A stretch of DNA of 64,000 nucleotides, from NCBI RefSeq assembly GCF_002916655.1, contig NZ_PPSM01000014.1, forward strand, positions 722,903-786,902. Reading direction: 5' to 3'. The notes beneath the pieces are model-generated. The model did not search any database and had not been told where the DNA came from. It saw nothing but the letters and a program-made list of their open reading frames with translations. Positions 55,691 through 63,974 of this stretch are shown in pieces (position 1 is the first letter of the stretch; every line of letters begins with the position of its first letter). Source of the stretch: Novosphingobium sp. HII-3. Its GTDB lineage: Bacteria > Pseudomonadota > Alphaproteobacteria > Sphingomonadales > Sphingomonadaceae. A program made the position numbers and the translations under genes.

Positions 55691-55829
55691 CGAGTTGATA
55701 TGGCACACAGCGGCCAAGGTTTCGACACTTGCGCTGAAGCTTTGCAGAGGCGAAGTTAAGGGCCGGTTCAAGCTCTTGCCCTAAAGGGATCTTGTGGGCA
55801 TCGCATTGTTCCTGGACAAGAATCACAGA

Positions 55830-56444
55830 ATGAGTTTGGCCTCCGCCCTGCTGTATCCTTTCATGCTGCTGTTACCAGCGGCAGGATCGGCCGATGCCGC
55901 CGTCCCGCCGGACGAGGGCGGTGCGTCTTCTGTTCAGCCGGTGAGTGCTGTCTGGCCGGAGCTGGAGTCGGACATGGAGGTGACCGGATACTGGCCTGGG
56001 GTGCAGATGAACGAGGGCCCGGTCGGCGGCGGGCTGCTGGGGCAGGCCTTTCCGCAGGATGCCCGGCAGGTGCGTGTCGAACAGCGCATGACCATTCGTA
56101 TCAGTCCACGCGCCGCGATGCCGATGCCGGATATGTTCCTTGGGCCGCCGGGGCACGGCGCGCCGCATGTGGTGGAGCGCAAGATCGGCAAATGCCTCTC
56201 CGCTGCCGACATTGCGGGGGTGCGGCCCGGTCGAGACAATCGCCTTCTTCTTTTGATGCGGGACCGCCGTGTCGTGAGCGCGCAGCTTGACCGCTCCTGC
56301 CGTTCGCGTGACTTCTATTCGGGCTTCCTGATGGAGCGCAGCACGGACGGCCGTGTCTGTGTGGACCGCGACACGCTGCTGTCGCGCAGCGGGATGAGCT
56401 GTACGCTCACACGAATACGGGAACTGGTCGAGCAGGACGACTGA
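55830..56444 (+). CDS. Exported protein of unknown function
   Basis: 204 aa from ATG 55830, which begins a signal peptide (MSLASALLYPFMLLLPAAGSADA); GTG 55794 would add 12 residues. The mature part has a QVRVEQRMTIRISPR segment, then IGKCLSAADIAGVRPGRDNRLLLLMRDRRVVSAQLDRSCRSRDFYSGFLMERSTDGRVCVDRDTLLSRSGMSC with four Cys that could form two disulfides. Probably periplasmic. The family is not one I can name; similar 200-aa proteins with a C-terminal CVDRD..RSG motif appear to occur in sphingomonads. Confidence 0.7.
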   Translation: MSLASALLYPFMLLLPAAGSADAAVPPDEGGASSVQPVSAVWPELESDMEVTGYWPGVQMNEGPVGGGLLGQAFPQDARQVRVEQRMTIRISPRAAMPMPDMFLGPPGHGAPHVVERKIGKCLSAADIAGVRPGRDNRLLLLMRDRRVVSAQLDRSCRSRDFYSGFLMERSTDGRVCVDRDTLLSRSGMSCTLTRIRELVEQDD

Positions 56445-56652
56445 GCGAGCGTTTCAAGGCAGGTCGCGCCGCCGGAGGGACTGAGGGAGCAGGACCGCGC
56501 TTCATTCCACTCGCGCGGATTTCCTTGACTTTCCCGCAGTTTTCCGCGAAGGGCCGGCTGTCGCGCGGCAAACGTCGCGGGCGGCTTTGTGTTCCGCCCA
56601 TGCTTCTCTGTCGCAGCTTAACGTACCTTTTTTCCGGAAAATACAACTGCCT

Positions 56653-58002
<1,350 letters not shown>

Positions 58003-58096
58003 TCGCAGAGCAGGGGCCACCAGGCCGCCGCTCACCGGCAGCGCTGACGCCAGTTGCAAGCCCGCCTTCCTTACAGGATGGCGGGCTTGTCTTCGT

Positions 58097-58627
58097 TCAG
58101 GCCTTGACCTTGTTCTGGAAGCTCTTGCGCAGCTTCATCAGCTTGGGCGGGATCACCGCAAGGCAGTACGGATTGCGCTGGCCTTCGCCTTCCCAGTACT
58201 CCTGGTGATAGCCCTCGGCCGGATACCAGGTGGCGGGGCCTTCGATGGTGGTCACGGCCTTTTCGCCCGGGTGCTCGCTGTCCCACCGCGCGATGGCGGC
58301 TTCGGCTTCCGCGCGCTGCGCGTCGTCAAGCGGGAAGATCGCTGAACGGTACTGCGTGCCGACGTCGTTGCCCTGGCGGTTGAGCTGCGTCGGGTCATGC
58401 GTGCCGAGGAAGACGTCCAGCACTTCGGCGTAGGAAATCACGTCCGTGTCGAACGCGATGCGGATCGCTTCGGCATGGCCGGTCGAGCCGGAGCACACGT
58501 CCTTGTACGTGGGGTTCTCGACGGTTCCGCCGATGTAGCCGCTTTCCACCGAATCTACACCCACCACGTCGCGAAACACCGCTTCTGTGCACCAGAAGCA
58601 CCCGCCAGCCAGGATTGCCGTTTCCAT
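58097..58627 (-). CDS. msrA: Peptide methionine (S)-S-oxide reductase MsrA
   Basis: 176 aa from ATG 58627. Repairs oxidised Met in proteins. The catalytic GGCFWCTEA has Cys10 as nucleophile; SGYIGG, SGSTGHAEAIRIAFD, THDPTQLNRQGNDVGTQYRSAIF and WYPAEGYHQEYW are family signatures. No signal peptide, so cytosolic. It converges with the DEAD-box gene with 94 bases between. Confidence 0.94.
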   Translation of the reverse strand: METAILAGGCFWCTEAVFRDVVGVDSVESGYIGGTVENPTYKDVCSGSTGHAEAIRIAFDTDVISYAEVLDVFLGTHDPTQLNRQGNDVGTQYRSAIFPLDDAQRAEAEAAIARWDSEHPGEKAVTTIEGPATWYPAEGYHQEYWEGEGQRNPYCLAVIPPKLMKLRKSFQNKVKA

Positions 58628-58746
58628 CGTCGTCACATGTCCTTGAAACAAACTGTTAGCGGCTAGATAGGAGCGCGTCCGGCCCTTGTCATCGCTTGCG
58701 GCTGGCCTATTCTCCGGCCGGTTCAATTCTGTGTGGAGAGAATGCG

Positions 58747-59613
58747 ATGCGTCCTGGCCTCCTGGCACTGTCCTCCTTCCTCGGTCTCGTCGCTGCGTCG
58801 CTTGGCGTCCCGGCGGCTGCGGCGGAGAAGCCCTCCGCACTGCCGGCCTGCAAGGGGTGCAAGCCCGCGCTCGAACGCGTTGCGGCAAATCCGCTGCGCA
58901 ACGGCGATCGCGCGCGCGACCAGTATCGCCGCCCGGTCGAGACGCTGTCCTTCTTCGGCGTTCAGCCGGACATGAAGGTTGGCGAGTATGCGCCCGGCGG
59001 CGAATGGTACTCGCGTTTCCTGGGCCTCTATCTTGGCGAGAAAGGGCGCCTTGTCGGCCTCTACTTCGATACGACCAGCACCGCCTTCGACGCGAACCGG
59101 CAGGCCGGCATCCGCAAGGCGGCCGCCAACTACGCGGCGGACGTAGCGAAGTTCACAGGCTTTCCGGCAGAGCGTTTCGCGGCCTACACGCTCGACGCGG
59201 TGCCGGAGGCGGAGAAGGGCACCTTCGACGTCATCATCGTGCCGCGCATGCTGCACAACCTGATGCGCTGGAACCTCGCCGAAAGCGAGGTTGCCCGCAT
59301 GCGCGATCTGCTCAAGCCTGGCGGCGTCATCGGCATTGAGCAGCACCGCGCAAAGCCGACCGCTCCGGACGACTATGCCGATGGCTCAAAGGGCTACCTG
59401 CGCGAAGCGGACGTCATCCGCTTCATGGAAGGACAGGGTTTCGAACTCGTCGGCGAGTCGGAGGCGAACGCCAATCCCAAGGATACGGCGAACTGGCCCG
59501 AGGGCGTGTGGACCTTGCCACCGACCCTCGCCCTGAAGGAGCAGGACAAGGCCAAGTACCAGGCCATCGGGGAGAGTGACCGCATGACCCTGCTGTTTCG
59601 CAAGAAGGCGTGA
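58747..59613 (+). CDS. Exported methyltransferase-like protein (COG4798 type)
   Basis: 288 aa from ATG 58747 with GGAGAGA upstream. A clear signal peptide (MRPGLLALSSFLGLVAASLGVPAAAA) precedes a class I methyltransferase-like domain: DQYRRPVETLSFFGVQPDMKVGEYAPGGEWYSRFL, with the glycine-rich SAM loop as GEYAPGGEW, then DVIIVPRMLHNLMRW and LLKPGGVIGIEQHR. Such 'predicted methyltransferases' are known to carry export signals, which is odd as SAM is cytosolic. Activity unknown. Confidence 0.8.
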   Translation: MRPGLLALSSFLGLVAASLGVPAAAAEKPSALPACKGCKPALERVAANPLRNGDRARDQYRRPVETLSFFGVQPDMKVGEYAPGGEWYSRFLGLYLGEKGRLVGLYFDTTSTAFDANRQAGIRKAAANYAADVAKFTGFPAERFAAYTLDAVPEAEKGTFDVIIVPRMLHNLMRWNLAESEVARMRDLLKPGGVIGIEQHRAKPTAPDDYADGSKGYLREADVIRFMEGQGFELVGESEANANPKDTANWPEGVWTLPPTLALKEQDKAKYQAIGESDRMTLLFRKKA

Positions 59614-59663
59614 ACAGGGCGCCCGGTCTGGACTTCAGGCCGGGCAATCCATAACTGGGCGGC

Positions 59664-60527
59664 ATGACCCAGATCACCGTCGCCGCCCTTCAGCTCGCCC
59701 TCGGTTCCGCCGACGAGGCCGAAAACATCGCCGCCGTCTCCACGCTGGTCGAGGAGGCTGCCGCCAAAGGCGCGCAGATCGTCCTGCCGCCCGAACTGTT
59801 CTCCGGTCCCTACTTCTGCAAGATCGAGGACGAGGCGCTTTTCGCCCACGCGCGCCCGACCGCCGAGCACCCTTCGGTCATCGCCATGAAGGCGCTCGCG
59901 GCGAAACTGAAGATTGCGATCCCCACCAGCTTCTTCGAGCGCGACGGGCACCATTATTACAACACGCTCGCGATGATCGACGCCGAGGGCGAGATCATGG
60001 GTACCTACCGTAAGAGCCACATCCCGGACGGTCCCGGGTACGAGGAGAAGTATTATTTCCGCCCCGGCAACGATGGGTTCAAGGTGTGGGATGTCTTCGG
60101 CACCCGCATCGGCATCGGCGTGTGTTGGGACCAGTGGTATCCTGAAGCGGCGCGTGTGATGGCCCTGATGGGTGCGGAACTGCTGTTCTACCCGACCGCC
60201 ATCGGTTCCGAGCCTTACGATGCCACGCTTGACACCAGCCGGATGTGGCGCCGCGCCATGGTCGGCCATTCGGTTTCCAACTGCATGCCCGTGATCGCCG
60301 CGAACCGCATCGGGGCGGAGCCGGAATGCGGCAGTGACCAGACGTTCTACGGCCATTCCTTCATCACGGACGAATGGGGCGACTTCGTTGCCGAATTCGG
60401 CACGGAGGAGACGGGCGTGCTGGTGGCGCAGCTCGACCTTGCGCGCGCGGCCCGGCACCGCGCGGGCATGGGCTTCTTCCGCGACCGCCGCCCGCAGCTT
60501 TACACACGCATCGCTCAGGACATCTGA
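59664..60527 (+). CDS. aguB: N-carbamoylputrescine amidase-type nitrilase
   Basis: 287 aa. Hydrolyses N-carbamoylputrescine to putrescine, CO2 and ammonia in the agmatine route. Nitrilase catalytic triad: Glu44 in LPPELFSGPYF, Lys at about 117 in YRKSHIPDGPGYEEKYYF, and Cys154 in GIGVCWDQWYPEAARVMALMGAE. Cys in CWDQWYPE and DGPGYEEKYYF are specific for the AguB clade. No agmatine deiminase gene (aguA) is in the window. It lies just upstream of folK (22 bases). Confidence 0.92.
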   Translation: MTQITVAALQLALGSADEAENIAAVSTLVEEAAAKGAQIVLPPELFSGPYFCKIEDEALFAHARPTAEHPSVIAMKALAAKLKIAIPTSFFERDGHHYYNTLAMIDAEGEIMGTYRKSHIPDGPGYEEKYYFRPGNDGFKVWDVFGTRIGIGVCWDQWYPEAARVMALMGAELLFYPTAIGSEPYDATLDTSRMWRRAMVGHSVSNCMPVIAANRIGAEPECGSDQTFYGHSFITDEWGDFVAEFGTEETGVLVAQLDLARAARHRAGMGFFRDRRPQLYTRIAQDI

Positions 60528-60549
60528 ACGCAACCCGAGGGGGTGGGGC

Positions 60550-61047
60550 ATGGGGAAAAACCGGTATCTGGTGGCGCTCGGCTCCAACGTGCGCCACGTC
60601 CGCTATGGCCCGCCCCGGGGCGTACTGGCTGCGGCCATGAAGGCTCTTGACCATGGCCGGTATGAGGTGATCGCGTGCTCTCCCGTCATCGAAAGCGCGC
60701 CGCTCGGTCCCTCACGTCGCCGCTACGCCAACGCGGTCGCCATCGTGCGCACGAAGCGTATGCCCGATGAGATGCTGCACAAGCTGCAGAAGATCGAGCA
60801 CCGCTTCGGCCGACGCCGCACCGGCCGCGCCTGGGGCGCGCGGGTGCTCGATCTCGACATCGTGCTGTGGAACGGCGGTGCCTGGGCACAGGACGATCTC
60901 GTCATACCCCACCCAGCCTTTCGCGAGCGGCGCTTCGTGCTCGACCCCGCGACGAAGATTGCGCGGCAGTGGCGCGATCCTCTTACGAACCTGACTGTGG
61001 GACAATTGCAAGGCCGCTTGACCAAGGCGCGTCACGCTTCTAGGTGA
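60550..61047 (+). CDS. folK: Hydroxymethyldihydropterin pyrophosphokinase FolK
   Basis: 165 aa from ATG 60550. Transfers pyrophosphate from ATP to 6-hydroxymethyl-dihydropterin in folate synthesis. YLVALGSNVRHVRYGPPRG has the family LGSN motif. The segment KIEHRFGRRRTGRAWGARVLDLDIVLWNGG contains the RxWGxRxLDLDIL-type signature, and IPHPAFRERRFVLDPATKI follows. Likely co-transcribed with the amidase gene; tRNA-Lys follows 28 bases downstream. Confidence 0.92.
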   Translation: MGKNRYLVALGSNVRHVRYGPPRGVLAAAMKALDHGRYEVIACSPVIESAPLGPSRRRYANAVAIVRTKRMPDEMLHKLQKIEHRFGRRRTGRAWGARVLDLDIVLWNGGAWAQDDLVIPHPAFRERRFVLDPATKIARQWRDPLTNLTVGQLQGRLTKARHASR

Positions 61048-61075
61048 CCTCCACCAAGACGCCTCGCGCAGTCAA

Positions 61076-61151
61076 GGGCCCTTAGCTCAGTCGGTAGAGC
61101 AACTGACTTTTAATCAGTAGGTCGCTGGTTCGAACCCAGCAGGGCTCACCA
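61076..61151 (+). tRNA. tRNA-Lys (anticodon TTT)
   Basis: 76 nt with encoded CCA. Acceptor GGGCCCT/AGGGCTC (one G-U), D-arm GCTC/GAGC, anticodon stem ACTGA/TCAGT with loop CTTTTAA (anticodon TTT, Lys), T-arm GCTGG-TTCGAAC-CCAGC. The 3' end marks an abrupt change in sequence character and gene content, so it is the probable attB of the element to its right. Confidence 0.96.
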
Positions 61152-61328
61152 CCGAAATTTCAATGGTTTAGGTGGTATAATTGAGTGATTGGGACTGGTG
61201 GCTAAAATCGCTACAGACACACCACGGTAACAACCCCGAGGTTTATCCCCCAAGCAACTTTTCCTGAGGTTTGGAGCCCGGCACGATGGGGGCCGGGGGG
61301 GGTATCTGAGACGAATCAACTGTCTCCA

Positions 61329-61393
61329 GTTACCGCCCGCGTTACCGTAGGGCTTTACCGTCCTGCTTTACGCTCAACTTTCAACGTTTTACG
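61329..61393 (+). repeat. TTACCG repeat array
   Basis: Five short direct repeats of (G/T)TTACCG or TTTACG start at 61329, 61341, 61354, 61367 and 61388. Successive cores are 12, 13, 13 and 21 bases apart, about one helical turn for the first four. An inverted CGGTAAC occurs further left near 61226. It lies between tRNA-Lys and the last gene of the leftward operon. Candidate arm-type integrase sites, iterons or regulator sites. The remaining bases of the 61152-61416 gap hold a G-rich run near 61288-61302 and no gene. Confidence 0.55.
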
Positions 61394-61416
61394 TTCATTC
61401 GACGACTGATTGAGGA

Positions 61417-61866
61417 TCAGTGCACCCATTCAACGTTGCCCGTCATTTCGTCGAGGTCAGTAACGCGCGATAGGTCCGCCAGCACCTGCTTGGCCCAGAA
61501 GCTGGGTTCGCCCTCGGGTATCGGAAGTCCGTAGGCAAGTCGCAGCAGCGCTCGCAGCCGCTCCACAACGCCGAACGATCCGACATTGAACAGCGCGAAG
61601 CAGTGCCGCCAGACCGTCCTCGGACTTGCCTTGGGCATGGTCCGGTTGATTCCATCGAGTATCGCGTAGAGGCCTTGCCCATCGACACGAAGGACATCGC
61701 TGGCGAGCATCTGCATCTCTAGTGGACGCGCAGCGCGGATGCGGATCGCTGGATCATCGGACGGGAACGAAAGCCGACCGAACCACACGATGTTGTCACG
61801 ACGATCCAGCAGCCCAGCCCAACTGCTGTTTGCCACGCGGAACGGGCGGAACGCCAGTTTCTTCAT
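61417..61866 (-). CDS. Unknown protein of tRNA-Lys element (operon gene 5)
   Basis: 149 aa, no family recognised. Starts with an aromatic-rich segment (MKKLAFRPFRVANSSWAGLLDRRDNIVWFGRLSF), then a helical middle (WRHCFALFNVGSFGVVERLRALLRLAYG) and an acidic end (VTDLDEMTGNVEWVH). No signal peptide or clear transmembrane helix. Its ATG overlaps the stop of the preceding gene by 4 bases (ATGA). Last gene of a five-gene leftward operon; the TTACCG repeats begin 24 bases after its stop. Confidence 0.6.
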   Translation of the reverse strand: MKKLAFRPFRVANSSWAGLLDRRDNIVWFGRLSFPSDDPAIRIRAARPLEMQMLASDVLRVDGQGLYAILDGINRTMPKASPRTVWRHCFALFNVGSFGVVERLRALLRLAYGLPIPEGEPSFWAKQVLADLSRVTDLDEMTGNVEWVH

Positions 61867-62258
61867 GCTCGATTCTCCCGAGAAATTAAGAGCGATGGTC
61901 TTTCGTCCTGATTTTGGATCAACTCGTTCCAGCGATCAGCGAGCCGCTGGCCCACATCGCCACCAGCGCCCACCGGCTCAAACGGGACAGGTGGGAACAG
62001 CTTCAGACGCAGCGAGAGCGGCCACAACGCCGGTGCCGATGTTGCCCGTTCATCACCGGCTAGGTAGTGAGCGTACAGCGCGCCTGCGCCGTGCTCCGCT
62101 TCATACCTCGCCAGCCATGCGTCGCGTTCATCGCGCCACTCATCGTACCGCTTCCGTTCCCATGGCTCGCAATTGTGCAGGCGGTGCGCAAGCGATCCTG
62201 CGGGCAAAAGGACCGAACGTACCGCCATGAGGCGTTTTGACAGACTGACCCGGCTCAT
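61863..62258 (-). CDS. Unknown protein of tRNA-Lys element (operon gene 4)
   Basis: 131 aa, no family recognised. Basic N-terminus (MSRVSLSKRLMAVRSVLLP), a charged helical part rich in Trp and Arg/Glu (EPWERKRYDEWRDERDAWLARYEAEHG), a Pro-rich middle (LKLFPPVPFEPVGAGG) and a helical C-terminus (VGQRLADRWNELIQNQDERP). ATGA overlaps at both ends couple it to genes 3 and 5. The charged helix could be nucleic-acid or protein binding. Confidence 0.6.
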   Translation of the reverse strand: MSRVSLSKRLMAVRSVLLPAGSLAHRLHNCEPWERKRYDEWRDERDAWLARYEAEHGAGALYAHYLAGDERATSAPALWPLSLRLKLFPPVPFEPVGAGGDVGQRLADRWNELIQNQDERPSLLISRENRA

Positions 62259-62659
62259 CGCTTTGACAGACTCGTGATTAGAAGTTCCAGTTCTTCGACT
62301 TGACGCTTCAAATCCTTCAGTTCAGCTGCTTCACTTGCTGTTTTGGTTGCTTGTGCAAGTCGCGCCGCTTCATCGGGACTGATTTCACCCATTACCGCTG
62401 CGTCGATAATTGCGTTGGGATCGCTGCTGTCCAATTCGACCGTTCGGCCACCTTTAGGCAAGGTGTATTCGAGGACTAACTTGATCGCGGTCATGTCGCC
62501 AGCGGTGACGCGTTCTTTCAGCTTCGCGATTGCTTCACTCGACAAATCTTGCACCGCTTTGAGCGATGCAAGCGACACCTTGTTCTTGCTGCCCCTGACG
62601 CGCCCCGGATTGCCGGGACCGAACGTGCCGTTGGGGCGGCGGACGATTTGTTCTGTCAT
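62255..62659 (-). CDS. DUF5681-like protein of tRNA-Lys element (operon gene 3)
   Basis: 134 aa from ATG 62659; ATG 62671 is an alternative that overlaps the upstream stop. The N-terminus (RRPNGTFGPGNPGRVRGSKNKVS) resembles the basic Gly-Asn-Pro-rich motif of DUF5681 proteins, which sit near phage terminase or mobile-element genes. The middle is helical (AVQDLSSEAIAKLKERVTAGDMTAIKLVLEYTLPK) and the C-terminus is a coiled coil (AAELKDLKRQVEELELLITSLSK). Possibly DNA-binding, a small-terminase-like or regulatory role. Stop overlaps gene 4. Confidence 0.55.
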   Translation of the reverse strand: MTEQIVRRPNGTFGPGNPGRVRGSKNKVSLASLKAVQDLSSEAIAKLKERVTAGDMTAIKLVLEYTLPKGGRTVELDSSDPNAIIDAAVMGEISPDEAARLAQATKTASEAAELKDLKRQVEELELLITSLSKR

Positions 62660-62661
62660 TT

Positions 62662-62859
62662 TCACACCCATTGAATGTTGCGACCATGCGCCACCAGCCA
62701 CCGGGCGACCGCGCCCGTGTCGAGCAACCCGCGCCGTATTGGGCGCGGGAAGCCATTGCGGGCTTGATGGTGTAAGGCCAGTTGACGGGACCAGCCCAGC
62801 CGCCGCCAAGCGTCACCGGACGCAATGACGGGCTGGGCAGGCAGGAACACCGGGGTCAC
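62662..62859 (-). CDS. AlpA-like helix-turn-helix protein (operon gene 2)
   Basis: 65 aa starting with GTG 62859, which overlaps the previous stop by 4 bases (GTGA). Residues 14-58 follow the MerR/AlpA pattern of a helix-turn-helix with a wing: AWRRLGWSRQLALHHQARNG, FPRPIRRG and then AVARWLVAHGR, as in prophage AlpA activators and excisionases. Such proteins typically switch on integrase or act as recombination directionality factors. Small, basic and cytosolic. Confidence 0.6.
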   Translation of the reverse strand: MTPVFLPAQPVIASGDAWRRLGWSRQLALHHQARNGFPRPIRRGLLDTGAVARWLVAHGRNIQWV

Positions 62860-63599
62860 GATGCCGCCAGAACCGCGTCGAGCACATCGGACGGCTGCGC
62901 GTCGAGCGAGACGGCGAGCACCGACAGGGTATTTTGAAGTGCCTGCTCGACTTCATCCAGAGCAGCGCGACGCTGGTTGTGCTGCGCAATGCTCGCCTGT
63001 GCTGCTGCTTCCGCCGCCGCCATGTCGGGGCCTGCGGGCGATAGCAGTTCGAGGGTTGGGCGCTTGGGGTGCAGCGAGTGGGACGCAGAGCGCTCGATGT
63101 GAGCAAGCGCCAGATACCGATCCTGGGCCACCTCGAACGCTTCGGGCGAGATGGCGGCGAGATTGCCGCGAGCCACTAGCGCCGCGAGGTCGGTCACATC
63201 AGCCGACTGCACAAATGCCATCTGCGCACCGCGATCCATTCCGGCCACGCGGGCGCGCCGTTCCCCTTCGTGCCGCATATCGACTGACTCAGGAACCGCA
63301 CGCAGTCGTGCGTCCGTTTCCGCCACCGCGCGACGTTCGGCGCTGGCGAGGTGCATGGCGCGGCCCAAAGCAGCCAGCATCGGCGGTGCAACGGTGCTAC
63401 GGACGTGTTCAAGCGCGGGCTCGGACTGATACGTCGCATAAGCATCGGCACCGCCATTGGCGTAAGCGACCGAGGCGGCGGACAGGCCGGACAGAAGTGG
63501 GTGCCGGGTGGCATCGATCGCGGTGGTCGCGCGGGTGCCGTTGCGCTCGATGGCGAGAATGTCGCCATTCGCGGTGGACTGGTGCGTGAACTTTGCCAT
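62856..63599 (-). CDS. Unknown protein of tRNA-Lys element (operon gene 1)
   Basis: 247 aa from ATG 63599 (MAKFTHQSTANGDILAIERNG). A short beta-rich N-terminus is followed by Ala-rich helical stretches (ERRAVAETDARLRAV, AAAEAAAQASIAQHNQRRAALDEVEQALQNTL), probably coiled coil. No signal peptide, transmembrane segment or catalytic motif. I do not recognise a family. First gene of the operon; the AT-rich region 63600-64000 upstream should hold its promoter. Confidence 0.6.
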   Translation of the reverse strand: MAKFTHQSTANGDILAIERNGTRATTAIDATRHPLLSGLSAASVAYANGGADAYATYQSEPALEHVRSTVAPPMLAALGRAMHLASAERRAVAETDARLRAVPESVDMRHEGERRARVAGMDRGAQMAFVQSADVTDLAALVARGNLAAISPEAFEVAQDRYLALAHIERSASHSLHPKRPTLELLSPAGPDMAAAEAAAQASIAQHNQRRAALDEVEQALQNTLSVLAVSLDAQPSDVLDAVLAAS

Positions 63600-63735
63600 G
63601 TGTAAAGCGGACCTTGTTTTGTTGAACATCCTAAAGTTGATGCCCAGTAGCACCGCCGTCAATAGGGACGTTCAATAAATATTTTGTCGTAAACTACTTA
63701 CCACGGTGAAAGGTGTTACTCGGGAGCGGCCTTAG

Positions 63736-63765
63736 TCGCTAAAACGTCGAAACCTGTTATAGCGG
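63736..63765. promoter_or_regulatory. Dyad 1: TCGCTAAAAC-N10-GTTATAGCGG
   Basis: The left arm matches the inverse of the right arm at 8 of 10 bases. The segment AACGTC...CTGTTATAG (63743-63762) recurs as a direct repeat at 63982-64000 with one base fewer. Confidence 0.5.
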
Positions 63766-63928
63766 GAAAATGTGGCGTGTTTTCAAAGGGATACGGGTGA
63801 TCCGCTATGACGCTATGGAAAAACCTATCGCCGCCTTTTAACGTTGTATGCAACCACTACAATTGTAAGCAACAGGTACAATTTGCTTGTTGCAACACTC
63901 ATTACCCTATTCCTTGATTTTCCTTAGC

Positions 63929-63938
63929 GTTATAGCGG
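63929..63938 (+). repeat. Single GTTATAGCGG element
   Basis: Exact copy of the 10-mer in dyad 1, here without an obvious partner arm. Confidence 0.5.
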
Positions 63939-63974
63939 ATTGGGTATAAGGTATTGCAAATGAACGAAAAAAGG

